Shown: positions 25,470 to 34,764, counted from the stretch's first letter. The stretch is 64,000 nt of DNA from Phycisphaerales bacterium (GCA_020849615.1 JADLFW010000003.1:1-64000); one strand, 5' to 3'. Translations and numbers: made by a program. The notes: a model not told the origin generated them from the sequence alone.

Positions 25470-27692
25470 ATGCGGCTTTCGAAGGGTGAGCTGGGCGTGT
25501 GTGTCGTGTCGATGACGGCGCTGGCCGGGCTGGCGGCGTGCTCGTGCGCCGACCCGATGGCGGGCGGGTCGGGTTCAAAGTCGGCGCCCGCCCCGGCTCC
25601 CGCGGGGGGCGCTGCGGTGATGGCGGCGGCCGTGATGGCGTACCCGCCCGCGCGGACCGAGGATGTGGCGGATGTCTACCACGGGGTGAGCGTGGCGGAC
25701 CCGTACCGGTGGCTGGAGGATCCCGATTCGCCCGAGTCGCGGGTGTGGATCGAGGCGGAGAACAAGGTGACGTTCGGGTACCTGGAGTCGATCCCGCAGC
25801 GGTCGGCGATCAAGGAGCGGATCACCACGCTGTGGAACTACGAGAAGTACGGCATCCCCTCCAAGGAAGGCGGGCGGTACTTCTACAGCCGCAACGACGG
25901 GCTGCAGAACCAGTCGGTGCTCTACGTCGCCGATGCGCTGGAGTCCGCGCCGCGGGTGCTGCTGGATCCCAACACGCTGCGGGCCGACGGCACGGCCGCG
26001 CTGGCGGGGACGGCGGTCACCGATGACGGCAGACTCATGGCGTACGGCATCGCGGAGGCGGGCTCGGACTGGAACGTGTGGAAGGTGCGCGATGTCGCGA
26101 CGGGCCAGGATCTGCCGGATGAGATCCGCTGGGTGAAGTTCGGCGGCGCGAGCTGGACGAAGGACGGCAAGGGCTTCTTCTACAGCCGCTTCGACGAGCC
26201 CAAGGAGGGCCAGGCGTTCGAGGACGCCAACAAGAGCCAGAAGATCTACTACCACCGCCTGGGCGAGCCCCAGTCGCAGGACACGCTGGTGTACGCCCGG
26301 CCCGACCAGCCCGAGTGGTACCTCTTCGGGGGCGCGACGGAGGACGGGAAGTACCTGATCATCAACGTGGAGCCGGGCTCGAAGGTCGAGAACGGGATCT
26401 TCTACAAGGACCTGAGCGCGCCGGATGCGCCGGTGGTCGAGCTGCTGAACAAGTTCGACGCCAAGTACAGCTTCGTCGGCAACGACGGCCCGGTCTTCTG
26501 GATCCAGTCGGACCTGGAGGCGCCGCGCGGGCGGGTGTGGGCCGTGAACATCAACCACCCGGAGCGTGAGCACTGGAAGGAAGTGATCCCGCAGACCCGC
26601 AACGCGCTGCAGGGCGCGGGGGTGGTGGGCGACCGGATGTTCTGCAACTACCTCGAGGACGCCAAGTCGCTGGTGACGGTGCACGACCTGCACGGCCGGA
26701 AGTCGGGCGAGGTGAAGTTCCCGGGGATCTGCACCGCCTCGGGCTTCGGCGGCAAGCGGATCGACACGGAGACGTTCTACGCGTTCAGCGGGTACAACAC
26801 GCCGACGCGGATCTACCGCTACGACCTCAAGACGGGCCGGAGCGAGCTGTTCCGCGAGGCCAAGGTCGCGTTCAACCCGGACGAGTTCGAGACGCGGCAG
26901 GAGTTCTACCGCAGCAAGGACGGCACGAAGATCCCGATGTTCATCACGTCGAAGAAGGGCCTGAAGAAGGACGGCAACAACCCGACGCTGCTGTACGGGT
27001 ACGGCGGGTTCAACATCTCGGTCACGCCCGGCTTCTCGCCCACGTCGATCGCGTGGATGGAGGTGGGCGGGGTGTACGCGGTGGCGAACCTGCGGGGCGG
27101 CGGGGAGTACGGCGAGGAGTGGCACCAGGGCGGGATGAAGCTCAAGAAGCAGAACGTCTTCGACGACTTCATCTCGGCGGGCGAGTACCTCGTGAAGGAG
27201 AAGTACACGAGCCCGAAGAAGCTGGCGATCCAGGGCGGCAGCAACGGCGGCCTGCTGGTGGGGGCGTGCGTGAACCAGCGGCCCGACCTGTTCGGGGCGG
27301 CCCTGCCGCAGGTGGGCGTGATGGACATGCTGCGGTTCCACAAGTTCACGGTGGGCTGGGGATGGGTGGGCGACTACGGCTCGAGCGACAACGCCGATGA
27401 GTTCAAGGCGCTGTACGCCTACTCGCCGTACCACAATGTGAGGAAGGGCGTGTGCTACCCGGCGACGATGATCACGACGGCCGATCACGATGACCGCGTG
27501 GTGCCCGCGCACAGCTTCAAGTACGCCGCGGCGCTGCAGGCCGCCCAGGCGTGCGCCAACCCGATCCTGATCCGCATCGATGTGCGGGCCGGGCACGGGG
27601 CGGGCAAGCCGACGGGCAAGCGGATCGAGGAGGCGGCGGATGTCCTGTCCTTCCTCGTCAAGTCGCTGGATGTGCAGACTCCCGCGAAGTAA
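25470..27692 (+). CDS. Prolyl oligopeptidase (S9A family), exported
   Basis: 740 residues. A signal peptide with a lipobox-like LAGLAAC suggests a lipoprotein, followed by a Pro/Ala linker. The N-terminal seven-bladed propeller is entered by YPPARTEDVADVYHG and DPYRWLED. The alpha/beta-hydrolase domain carries Ser in IQGGSNGGLL, Asp in TADHDDRVVP and His in AGHGAGKPTG. It cleaves short peptides after proline. ATG 25470 is chosen because AGGAG stands 7 bases upstream. It is monocistronic, with an intrinsic terminator after the stop. Confidence 0.93.
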   Translation: MRLSKGELGVCVVSMTALAGLAACSCADPMAGGSGSKSAPAPAPAGGAAVMAAAVMAYPPARTEDVADVYHGVSVADPYRWLEDPDSPESRVWIEAENKVTFGYLESIPQRSAIKERITTLWNYEKYGIPSKEGGRYFYSRNDGLQNQSVLYVADALESAPRVLLDPNTLRADGTAALAGTAVTDDGRLMAYGIAEAGSDWNVWKVRDVATGQDLPDEIRWVKFGGASWTKDGKGFFYSRFDEPKEGQAFEDANKSQKIYYHRLGEPQSQDTLVYARPDQPEWYLFGGATEDGKYLIINVEPGSKVENGIFYKDLSAPDAPVVELLNKFDAKYSFVGNDGPVFWIQSDLEAPRGRVWAVNINHPEREHWKEVIPQTRNALQGAGVVGDRMFCNYLEDAKSLVTVHDLHGRKSGEVKFPGICTASGFGGKRIDTETFYAFSGYNTPTRIYRYDLKTGRSELFREAKVAFNPDEFETRQEFYRSKDGTKIPMFITSKKGLKKDGNNPTLLYGYGGFNISVTPGFSPTSIAWMEVGGVYAVANLRGGGEYGEEWHQGGMKLKKQNVFDDFISAGEYLVKEKYTSPKKLAIQGGSNGGLLVGACVNQRPDLFGAALPQVGVMDMLRFHKFTVGWGWVGDYGSSDNADEFKALYAYSPYHNVRKGVCYPATMITTADHDDRVVPAHSFKYAAALQAAQACANPILIRIDVRAGHGAGKPTGKRIEEAADVLSFLVKSLDVQTPAK

Positions 27693-27710
27693 CGAGATTC
27701 GGAAAACGAC

Positions 27711-27740
27711 AAGCCCAGGGCCCGCGCCCGGGGCTTTTTC
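27711..27740 (+). terminator. Intrinsic terminator of the prolyl oligopeptidase gene
   Basis: AAGCCCAGGGC and GCCCGGGGCTT pair with one internal mismatch, followed by a T-run. It starts 18 bases after the stop. Confidence 0.8.
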
Positions 27741-27892
27741 ATTGCGCACTGCACCGCGGCTCAGCGGCGGCGGCGATGCGGGCCACCGCGGCCGCCATCG
27801 ACGATGCTCGGAGGGTTGTCATCGATCGCTTCTTCTCTCTTTTCCCCACGAGAGGTTGTTCCCCAGCGGGAATTCCCGGGCATGGTGCGCAG

Positions 27893-27922
27893 TTTCCGGC
27901 GGGCCGGCCGGTTCCGTATGAT
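27893..27922 (+). promoter_or_regulatory. Candidate promoter of the FmdB-like gene
   Basis: TATGAT (27917-27922) is a good -10 with a weak -35-like TTTCCG 18 bases upstream. Unlike many neighbours, the gene then has a Shine-Dalgarno (GGGAGG, 27935-27940). Confidence 0.4.
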
Positions 27923-27948
27923 CGACCGAATCCCGGGAGGCCGCGACC

Positions 27949-28191
27949 ATGCCGATCTACGAGTACGTGTGTGAAGAGCCCGGCAAGGAGCCGGTCGTCA
28001 TTGAACTGATCCGCTCCGCGGCCGATGCCGACAAGCCCGTCCCGGATCCCGAGGGCAAGGGCCGGGTGTTCAAGCGGCGGCTCTCGCTGATTGCCTCGGG
28101 TGTCCAGGGCGGGCCCGGCACTTCCGGCGGCGGGCACGTGCACTCCGGGATGTGCGGGTGCGGGAAGCGCCGCGGATCGTGCGGCGGTTGA
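27949..28191 (+). CDS. FmdB-like small zinc-ribbon protein
   Basis: 80 residues. MPIYEYVC is the hallmark start of the FmdB regulatory-protein family, whose members normally carry two CxxC pairs. Here the first pair is broken (C followed by EEPGKEP), while the C-terminus has a Cys/Gly cluster (GMCGCGKRRGSCGG). Metal binding may therefore differ or be lost. GGGAGG lies 8 bases before the ATG. The function of the family is unclear (regulation of amide metabolism in the original case). Confidence 0.75.
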   Translation: MPIYEYVCEEPGKEPVVIELIRSAADADKPVPDPEGKGRVFKRRLSLIASGVQGGPGTSGGGHVHSGMCGCGKRRGSCGG

Positions 28192-28261
28192 GCTCGCGTG
28201 CACCCACCGAAACCGGGGAAATTCCGCGTGCCGTTTTGAGGCAGCCCGATCGGGGGAGTGT

Positions 28262-28267
28262 TAATCT
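28262..28267 (+). promoter_or_regulatory. Candidate -10 box, leaderless start
   Basis: TAATCT ends 5 bases before the ATG at 28273. TTGAGG 20 bases upstream could be a distant -35. Confidence 0.35.
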
Positions 28268-28272
28268 AGGGC

Positions 28273-28980
28273 ATGCTGGATCGGCGAACGCTGAAGGTAG
28301 TCACCTTTGACTGTTACGGCACGCTCATCGACTGGGAGGCGGGCCTGCTGGGTGTTCTGCGGCCGCTCTTCGCCAAGCGCGGCCTGCCCGCCGAAGAGGA
28401 CAACTGGCTCGAGTCGTACGCGATCCTGGAGCGGTACGCCGAGGGCTCGGATGGGCGGGGCTACCGGCCGTACTGGCAGGTGCTGCGGGAAGTCATGGCG
28501 GGGCTGGATGCGTCGTACAAGCTCCGGCTGTCGGAGGATGAGCTGGGGCTGCTGGCGGAATCGCTGCCCGGATGGCCCGTGTTCGCGGACACGCTGGGGG
28601 TGCTCCAGCGGCTGCGGTCGGCGGGGCTGGTGGTGGGGGTGATTTCCAACGTGGATGAGGCGCTCTTCCGCGGGACCTGCGAGCACAGCGGGCTGCGGCC
28701 CGACTGGGTGGTGACGGCCGAGCGATGCCGGTCGTACAAGCCATCGCTGAACAACTTCCGCGTGGCGGCGAGCGAGCACGGGCTGGAGAAGGCATCGTGG
28801 CTGCACGTCGGGCAGAGCCTGTTCCATGACATCGAGCCGGCGTCCGAGCTGGAGCTGCGGAGCGTGTGGGTTGATCGCCGGTCAGGGAGGATCGGGCCCG
28901 GCGCGACGTACCCGGGCGTCGCGACGCCGACGATGCGGGTGGAGAGCCTGGAGGAGCTGGCGGTGGCGCTGGGGGTGTGA
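28273..28980 (+). CDS. HAD-superfamily hydrolase, haloacid dehalogenase-like
   Basis: 235 residues. Motif I is VTFDCYGTLIDWE with the nucleophilic Asp and the Tyr-Gly-Thr typical of subfamily IA. Motif II is VGVISNVDE (Ser), motif III the Lys in CRSYKPSLNNF, and motif IV the HDIEPA acid. It resembles 2-haloacid dehalogenase and phosphatase members; dehalogenation is not proven by the residues seen. TAATCT five bases before the ATG suggests a leaderless mRNA. Convergent with pgl, only 4 bases apart. Confidence 0.85.
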   Translation: MLDRRTLKVVTFDCYGTLIDWEAGLLGVLRPLFAKRGLPAEEDNWLESYAILERYAEGSDGRGYRPYWQVLREVMAGLDASYKLRLSEDELGLLAESLPGWPVFADTLGVLQRLRSAGLVVGVISNVDEALFRGTCEHSGLRPDWVVTAERCRSYKPSLNNFRVAASEHGLEKASWLHVGQSLFHDIEPASELELRSVWVDRRSGRIGPGATYPGVATPTMRVESLEELAVALGV

Positions 28981-28984
28981 GCGA

Positions 28985-29707
28985 TCAGCCCTCGGCGGCC
29001 CGGTCGGTCAGCCAGATCACTTCGGAGCGGCAGCGGATGAGGGAGGCGGGGATCTCGGCCCGGCCCGCCGGGAGGGCTGTGCGCAGCCGGGCCAGGGCGG
29101 GGGCCTTGTCGGGCCCGGCGATGAGGAAGACCGCGCTGCGGGCGCGGGCCACGGCCTCGAGGGTGAGGCTCACGCGATCGCGCACCGGCGAGGCGGGGGG
29201 AGCGACGGCGGGGATGCACCAGCGGTCGCCATCGGCGGCGAAGTCGTGGCCCGGGAAGAGAGAGAGGGTGTGGCCATCGGCACCCAGGCCCAGCAGCACG
29301 AGATCGAACGTCGTGACGCCGGGCCCGGCGGCGAAGCGGCGGCGGAGGAGGCTCTCGTAGTGGTCGGCGGCGGCGTGCGGGCCGAGCTCACCGCGGATGC
29401 GGTGGATGTGGTCGGCGGCGAGGGGGACGCGCGAGAGCAGGGATTCGTGGGCGGTGCGGTAGTTGCTGTCGGGGTGATCGGGGGGGATGCAGCGCTCATC
29501 GCCGAAGAAGACCTCGGTGCGGGGCCAGTCGATCGGGGCGGGCCCGGCCGCGAGCAGGGTGTACATCGCCTTGGGAGTGGAGCCGCCGGCGAGGGCGACG
29601 GTGAAGCTGCCGTGGTCGCGGATCGCCGAGTCGGCGGCGTGGATGAGGAGGTCGGCGGCGGCGCGGGCGAGGGCGGCGGCGTCGGGATGGACGCGGGCCG
29701 GGGTCAT
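28985..29707 (-). CDS. pgl: 6-phosphogluconolactonase
   Basis: 240 residues, the DevB/NagB-like lactonase that hydrolyses 6-phosphogluconolactone. Motifs are VALAGGSTPKAMY, VFFGDERCIPPDHPDSNY, and LGLGADGHTLSLFPG with the catalytic His. It is the last gene of the gnd-zwf-pgl operon; its ATG overlaps the zwf stop by 4 bases (ATGA), so translation is coupled. Confidence 0.95.
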   Translation of the reverse strand: MTPARVHPDAAALARAAADLLIHAADSAIRDHGSFTVALAGGSTPKAMYTLLAAGPAPIDWPRTEVFFGDERCIPPDHPDSNYRTAHESLLSRVPLAADHIHRIRGELGPHAAADHYESLLRRRFAAGPGVTTFDLVLLGLGADGHTLSLFPGHDFAADGDRWCIPAVAPPASPVRDRVSLTLEAVARARSAVFLIAGPDKAPALARLRTALPAGRAEIPASLIRCRSEVIWLTDRAAEG

Positions 29708-31161
29708 GACGGGTCGGTCCAGCAGCAGCCGGCCTCGGCGAGCATCTGCTCGGCGCGGGGCGGGCCCCAGGTGCCGGCGGCGTAGGTGTGGAGTTCGCGG
29801 TGGCCATCGAGCATGGGCGCGCAGACTTTCCACGCCTGCTCGACCTCATCGCCGCGGACAAAGAGGGTGTGGTCCCCGTGCATGACATCGAGGAGGAGGG
29901 TCTGGTAGGCCTCGGGGAGGTGGCCGAAGGCCTCGGCGTAGCGGAAGCGCATCTCCTGGGTATGGAGGCGCATGCCATCGCCGGGGAGCTTGACCTGGAA
30001 GGAGAGGTTGAAGCCCTCGTTGGGCTGCAGGACGATCTCCAGCCGGTTGCCGCCCATGCCGCAGACGATGTAGGGGTTGAAGACGGCGGCCGGGGGCGAT
30101 TTGAAGGTGACGATGATGCGGGAGAGCTTCTTGGGGAGGCGCTTGCCGGTGCGGAGGTAGAAGGGCACTCCCTGCCAGCGCCAGCTCTGGATGCCGAAGC
30201 GCACGGCGACGAAGGTGTCGGTCACGGAGTTGGGATCGACGCCCGGCTCTTCGCGGTAGCCCTTGAGCTTCTTGCCGTTGAGCTCGCCGGCGCCGTACTG
30301 GCCGACCACGTAATCCTCCGGGCGGATGGGGGTGATGGCCTTGAGGATCTTGATCTTCTCGTTGCTGACCGATTCGCCGTCGAGGGCGGCGGGGGGCTCC
30401 ATCGTCGCGACGGCGAGGACCTGGAGCATGTGGTTCTGGAGGAGGTCGCGGGTGGCGCCGGCCTGCTCGTAGAACGCGCCGCGGCCCTCGACACCCAGCT
30501 CCTCGGCGACGGTGAGCTCGACGCGCTCGATGCGGTCGCGGTTCCAGAGGGGCTCGAAGAGGGCGTTGCCGAAGCGGAAGGCGATCAGGTTCTGGACCGT
30601 CTCCTTGCCGAGGTAGTGGTCGAGGCGGAAGACCTGCCCCTCGTCGAAGAAGCGGTGGATGAGGGCGTTGAGGGCCTGGGCCGAGCCCAGGTCGTGGCCG
30701 AAGGGCTTCTCGAGCACCAGGCGCGTCCAGCCCTTGGAGCGGTGCAGCCCGACATGGCCCAGGGCCTCGACCGTGGGGGCGAAGGCCGGGAGGGGGAGGG
30801 CCAGGTAGAAGGCTCGGTTGCCGTAGAGGCCTTCGGCGTGCTCGATCGCGCCGATGCGAGCCTTGAGGCGCTCGAAGGCGGCCGCGGAGCCGTCCCCCGT
30901 TGACTGGAAGTAGATGGAATCGCGGCACCAGCGGCTGATCTCGGCGGCGTGCTCCGGGCCTTCGTTCTTCAGGGCCTCGCGGACCTGGTCGCGGAAGGCA
31001 TCATCCGTGAGATCGGCGCGGGCCAGGCCGAGAATCACCGTTCGGCCGCGGGCCGGGCTGTGCTTGTGCAGTTCCCACAGCGCGGGGATGAGCTTGCGGT
31101 GGGAGAGGTCGCCGGTGGCGCCGAAGATCACCAGCAGGTGGCGTTCGGGCACAGGGCTCAT
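29704..31161 (-). CDS. zwf: Glucose-6-phosphate 1-dehydrogenase
   Basis: 485 residues, full length. It oxidises glucose-6-phosphate with NAD(P)+ to the lactone. The nucleotide site is VIFGATGDLSHRKLIP, and the active site is RLDHYLGKETVQN with the catalytic His and Lys. VEKPFGHDLGSA (here LEKPFGHD) and the C-terminal beta-sheet domain are in place. Its start overlaps the gnd stop by 4 bases and its stop overlaps the pgl start by 4, giving a tightly coupled three-gene oxidative pentose phosphate operon. Confidence 0.97.
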   Translation of the reverse strand: MSPVPERHLLVIFGATGDLSHRKLIPALWELHKHSPARGRTVILGLARADLTDDAFRDQVREALKNEGPEHAAEISRWCRDSIYFQSTGDGSAAAFERLKARIGAIEHAEGLYGNRAFYLALPLPAFAPTVEALGHVGLHRSKGWTRLVLEKPFGHDLGSAQALNALIHRFFDEGQVFRLDHYLGKETVQNLIAFRFGNALFEPLWNRDRIERVELTVAEELGVEGRGAFYEQAGATRDLLQNHMLQVLAVATMEPPAALDGESVSNEKIKILKAITPIRPEDYVVGQYGAGELNGKKLKGYREEPGVDPNSVTDTFVAVRFGIQSWRWQGVPFYLRTGKRLPKKLSRIIVTFKSPPAAVFNPYIVCGMGGNRLEIVLQPNEGFNLSFQVKLPGDGMRLHTQEMRFRYAEAFGHLPEAYQTLLLDVMHGDHTLFVRGDEVEQAWKVCAPMLDGHRELHTYAAGTWGPPRAEQMLAEAGCCWTDPS

Positions 31162-32072
31162 CGACGGGCCCCCCGCGACACGGCGTGTCCGCCGAACTGC
31201 TCCCGCAGGACCGCCAGCATCCGCTCGGTGTAGCAGTCCTCATCGCGGGAGCGGATCCGGGCCTGCAGGGACGCGGTGATCACGGGCGCTGAGACATTGA
31301 GATCGACCGCCTCGAAGACCGTCCAGCGCCCCTCGCCCGAGTCGGCCACCTGCGGCTTGATGCCGTCGAGCTGCGGGTTGTCGGAAAGGGCGCGGGCCGC
31401 CAGGTCGAGGAGCCATGAGCGCACCACGCTGCCGTGCCGCCAGATCTCGGCGATCTGGGGGAGGTGCAGGCGCAGCTCCTTCTTGCGGTCCATGATCGCG
31501 AAGCCCTCGGCGTAGGCCTGCATCATGCCGTACTCGATGCCGTTGTGGATCATCTTGACGAAGTGGCCCGCGCCGCTGGGTCCGACGTGGCCCCAGCCCC
31601 GGTCCTTCGCGGGGGCGAGGGTCTCGAAGACCGGGCCGAGGCGTTGCACGGCCTCATCGGGCCCGCCGATCATCAGGGCGTACCCGTTCTCGAGACCCCA
31701 GATGCCGCCGCTGGTGCCGCTGTCGATGTAGTGGATCTGCCGGGCGGCGAGCGATTCGGCCCGCCGCATCGTGTCCTTGTAGTTGGAGTTGCCGCCGTCG
31801 ATGATGGTGTCGCCGGGGGAGAGCAGGGGCAGGAGCTCGGCGATGGTCTGATCGACGGGGGCGCCCGCCGGGATCATGAGCCAGATGGCGCGGGGGGCCT
31901 TGAGGGACGAGACGAGCCTGGGAAGAGAATCGGCGCCGGCAGCGCCCTTGGCGACGACGCGGGCGATCGCGTCGGGCCCGCGGTCGAAAGCGACGATGCG
32001 GTGGCCGCCGCGCAGGAGGCGTTCGGCCATGTTCGCTCCCATGCGTCCCAGGCCCACCATGCCGAGTTCCAT
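31158..32072 (-). CDS. gnd: 6-phosphogluconate dehydrogenase, short decarboxylating type
   Basis: 304 residues, the short GndA/YqeC-type form rather than the ~470-residue one. It decarboxylates 6-phosphogluconate to ribulose-5-phosphate. Motifs are [15 protein letters not shown] (NAD(P) site), [24 protein letters not shown], and [17 protein letters not shown] with the catalytic Lys. It is the first gene of the operon, transcribed away from the TrmB-type regulator. The intergenic region (32073-32281) holds the palindrome CCGCAGCGCTGCGG, a possible operator. Confidence 0.94.
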   Translation of the reverse strand: MELGMVGLGRMGANMAERLLRGGHRIVAFDRGPDAIARVVAKGAAGADSLPRLVSSLKAPRAIWLMIPAGAPVDQTIAELLPLLSPGDTIIDGGNSNYKDTMRRAESLAARQIHYIDSGTSGGIWGLENGYALMIGGPDEAVQRLGPVFETLAPAKDRGWGHVGPSGAGHFVKMIHNGIEYGMMQAYAEGFAIMDRKKELRLHLPQIAEIWRHGSVVRSWLLDLAARALSDNPQLDGIKPQVADSGEGRWTVFEAVDLNVSAPVITASLQARIRSRDEDCYTERMLAVLREQFGGHAVSRGARR

Positions 32073-32144
32073 CCGTGGCTCCTTCGCGAGTGGGGAGACG
32101 GGCCCGGCCCGGGAGCTCCCGCAAGGGTTCTTGGTCACGCCAAC

Positions 32145-32158
32145 CGCAGCGCTGCGGA
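32145..32158. promoter_or_regulatory. Palindrome in the gnd/TrmB divergent region
   Basis: CCGCAGCGCTGCGG is a perfect 14-bp palindrome placed between the divergent gnd operon and the TrmB-type regulator. Binding is only inferred from position. Confidence 0.25.
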
Positions 32159-32281
32159 GCATAGCCGCGATGGGGGCGGCGCCGCCCGGGCCGCGGGCGG
32201 AGGCCCGGCGGCGGATGAATCCGCGGCGTTTTTGCTTGATCGTCGCGGGCCCGGCTGTATTCTTCCTGTGCAGGAGGAATA

Positions 32282-33175
32282 ATGGCCAGACCGTCCGGCA
32301 CATCGGCTTCGCAGATCACCGCAGCGCTGGGAGAACTCGGGTTTACCCCGCTGGAGGCGGAGGTCTACGTGTTCCTGGTCCGGGAGTCACCGGCGACGGG
32401 CTACCGCATCGCGCAGGGGGTCGGCAAGTCGGTGGGGAACATCTACAAGGCGGTCGAGGCCCTGGAGGAGAAGGGCGCGGTGATGGTGGGGGAGGATGGC
32501 GGGAACCGCCTGGCGCGGGCCGTGGAGCCGTCGGAGCTGGTGGCGAGGCTGGAGCGGGACTTCCGGGTGGCGTGCGCGACGACGCTGCGGAAGCTGGGCC
32601 CGGCTGATGAGGCCGAGCCCGATGACCTGCTGTACCGGATTGTCGACCGCGGAGCGTTCTTTGAGCGCTGCCGCCGCGTGATCCGCGGGGCGAAGCGGTT
32701 CATCCTGCTCAGCGCGTGCCCGGGCCCGCTGGCGGAACTCGCGGATGAACTCGAGGCCCTCGCCGCGCGGGGTGTGCCGGTAATGGTCAAGACGTACGGG
32801 CCCGCGGAAATCAAAGGTGTGGAGATCGTGCCGGATCCGCGGGGCGCTCGCGCGGTGGAAGCCGGGCCCGGCCAGTGGATCGAACTCACCGCGGATGGCC
32901 GGGAGCTGGCGCAGGGTGTGCTGGACCACGAGAACCGGGAGCTTCATCTCGGGCAGTGGACGCAGAACCCGATGCTGAACTGGATGGCGTACACGGGCCG
33001 GTACGCGGACATCGCGCTGGCCGCGGTGCGAACGGGGATCAATGACGGGGCGACGGCCGAGCGGCTCAAGGCGGTGCTGGAGCGGTTCCGCCCGTTCGCG
33101 ACGCCGGCCTCTGAGGGCAAGATGCGGATGGTCGCGAGGTATCGCCGGCCCAGTCCGGCGGGGCGGCGGCGCTAG
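32282..33175 (+). CDS. TrmB-family transcriptional regulator
   Basis: 297 residues. The N-terminal winged helix (about 15-80) fits TrmB: LGFTPLEAEVYVFL, then YRIAQGVGKSVGNIYKAVEALEEKG in pieces. The C-terminal domain (VDRGAFFERCRRVIRGAKRFILLS) is the PLD-like sensor region of the family. TrmB proteins typically control sugar uptake or central carbon genes, which fits its divergent position next to gnd-zwf-pgl, but the target is inferred. AGGAGG stands 4 bases before the ATG, one of the clearest Shine-Dalgarno sites in the window. Confidence 0.85.
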   Translation: MARPSGTSASQITAALGELGFTPLEAEVYVFLVRESPATGYRIAQGVGKSVGNIYKAVEALEEKGAVMVGEDGGNRLARAVEPSELVARLERDFRVACATTLRKLGPADEAEPDDLLYRIVDRGAFFERCRRVIRGAKRFILLSACPGPLAELADELEALAARGVPVMVKTYGPAEIKGVEIVPDPRGARAVEAGPGQWIELTADGRELAQGVLDHENRELHLGQWTQNPMLNWMAYTGRYADIALAAVRTGINDGATAERLKAVLERFRPFATPASEGKMRMVARYRRPSPAGRRR

Positions 33176-33214
33176 GACGCTTGAGTGTTCTGGGTGGGGG
33201 GTCGGGAGATGAAC

Positions 33215-34171
33215 ATGCGGAAGAGCGTTGTGTGGATCGCGGCGGCGGTGGTGTCGGCGTGCGCAGGGCTGTCGCGGGCGGGTGACCTGCTCGTGACCAG
33301 TTTCCTTTCCGACCGGGTCGACCGTTTCGGCATGGGCACGGGCGCGCACACCGGGCCGCTCGATCCGGCGGGCGGGCTGGATGGCCCGCTGTGCACGAGG
33401 ATCGGCCCGGATGGAAGGCTCTACGTCGCCAGCGAGGAGAGCAACTCCGTCAAGCGGTTCGACGCGATCACCGGCGCCTTCATCGACACGTTTATCGCGC
33501 CGGGGAGCGGCGGGCTGGCCGGGCCCAGCGGCGTGACGTGGGGGCGGGATGGCCACCTGTACGTCGCCAGCTTCGACAACAACTCGGTGCTGAAGTACGA
33601 CGGGGCGACGGGCGAGTTCCTGGACACGTTCGTGACCACCGCGAGCGGCGCGCTCAACGGCCCGGACAACGGGACGACCTTCGGGCCTGATGGCAACCTC
33701 TACGTTCCGAGCTACTGGAACGGGCGGGTGCTGAAGTACGACGGGGAGAGCGGCGATTTCCTGGAGATCTTCATCTCGGGGATCTCGCGCCCGCGGGTGC
33801 TGGAGTTCCGCGAAGGGAAGCTCTACGTCACCAGCGAGGGCGGGCACTCCGTGCGGCGCTACGACGCGACATCCGGCGTGTTCATCGACAACTTCATCGC
33901 GCCGCGGTCGGGCGGGCTGGAGGCGCCGGTGGGCATGGCGTTCGGCGATGATGGATACCTGTACATCAGCTCGCTGAGCAAGGACCAGGTGCTGAGGTAC
34001 GATGCGCAGACCGGGGCGTTCGTGGATGTGTTCCTCAGCGCGATCCCGGGCGTCATCGACGGGCCCGTGTTCCTCACGGTCATCCCCGCGCCGGGCGCTG
34101 GCCTCCTGCCCATCGCGGCCGGGATTCTCGCGGCGCGGAGGGTTCGTCCGCCGGCCTCGCCACGGGGATAA
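33215..34171 (+). CDS. Secreted NHL/SMP-30-like beta-propeller with PEP-CTERM-like tail
   Basis: 318 residues. Signal peptide MRKSVVWIAAAVVSACAG with cleavage near Ala-Gly. Six propeller-type repeats follow, each with a DGxLYV motif, a SxVKRFD/VLKYD strand and a GxFIDTF strand. The C-terminus VIPAPGAGLLPIAAG then ARRVR is a PEP-CTERM-like sorting tail (Pro-Ala-Pro variant, transmembrane helix, Arg cluster), suggesting surface display. ATG 33215 is favoured over 33209 by GGGAG at a suitable distance. Ligand unknown. Confidence 0.8.
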   Translation: MRKSVVWIAAAVVSACAGLSRAGDLLVTSFLSDRVDRFGMGTGAHTGPLDPAGGLDGPLCTRIGPDGRLYVASEESNSVKRFDAITGAFIDTFIAPGSGGLAGPSGVTWGRDGHLYVASFDNNSVLKYDGATGEFLDTFVTTASGALNGPDNGTTFGPDGNLYVPSYWNGRVLKYDGESGDFLEIFISGISRPRVLEFREGKLYVTSEGGHSVRRYDATSGVFIDNFIAPRSGGLEAPVGMAFGDDGYLYISSLSKDQVLRYDAQTGAFVDVFLSAIPGVIDGPVFLTVIPAPGAGLLPIAAGILAARRVRPPASPRG

Positions 34172-34230
34172 TGTCGGTCATCGGGCGTGGATGCGGCGAA
34201 CGCTGGCCCCCCGATGACAGGAGGCGGCGC

Positions 34231-34764
34231 ATGCCCGTTCCCCTCGGCCCGGCGAATGACCATGGATTCGATGAACCGATCGGCCTGCTGACGGACTGCC
34301 ACCGGCGGGTGGAGTCGTTCCTGGGTGTGTTGCGGCGCGTGGCGGAGGGCGGGCCGGCGCTCAGCGATGAGCGGGCCCGGGCGCTGCGGGAATCCCTGCG
34401 GTACTTCCGGGAGGCCGCGCCTCGCCACACCGCCGATGAGGAGGAATCGCTCTTTCCCCGCATGCGACGGGCGGGGAGCAACGCGCTGAGCGAGGTGGAA
34501 CGGCTGGAAGCGGATCATGCTCACGCCGCGCCGATGCATGCGGAGGTGGAGCGGCTCGGGGGTGCGTGGCTGGCGAAGGGGACGATGGATCCCGCGGACC
34601 AGGCCCGGCTGCTCTCGACGGTCATCGACCTCGAGACGCTCTACCGCGAGCACATCCGGGCGGAGGAATCGATGGTGTTCCCCGAGGCGGCCCGGCTGCT
34701 CTCGGCGCGCGAGCTGGCCGAGGTCGGGTCGGAGATGCGGGCCCGTCGCGGGCTGAAGCCGTGA
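34231..34764 (+). CDS. Hemerythrin-like (HHE) cation-binding protein
   Basis: 177 residues. Helical hemerythrin/HHE domain: PIGLLTDCHRRVESFL provides the first His, PRHTADEEESLFPRM the His-x3-Glu group, EADHAHAAPMHAEV further His, and REHIRAEESMVFPEA the last His-x3-Glu. Such proteins bind a di-iron centre and sense or store O2 or NO. AGGAGG lies 7 bases before ATG 34231. It may be co-transcribed with the propeller gene, 59 bases upstream. Confidence 0.88.
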   Translation: MPVPLGPANDHGFDEPIGLLTDCHRRVESFLGVLRRVAEGGPALSDERARALRESLRYFREAAPRHTADEEESLFPRMRRAGSNALSEVERLEADHAHAAPMHAEVERLGGAWLAKGTMDPADQARLLSTVIDLETLYREHIRAEESMVFPEAARLLSARELAEVGSEMRARRGLKP

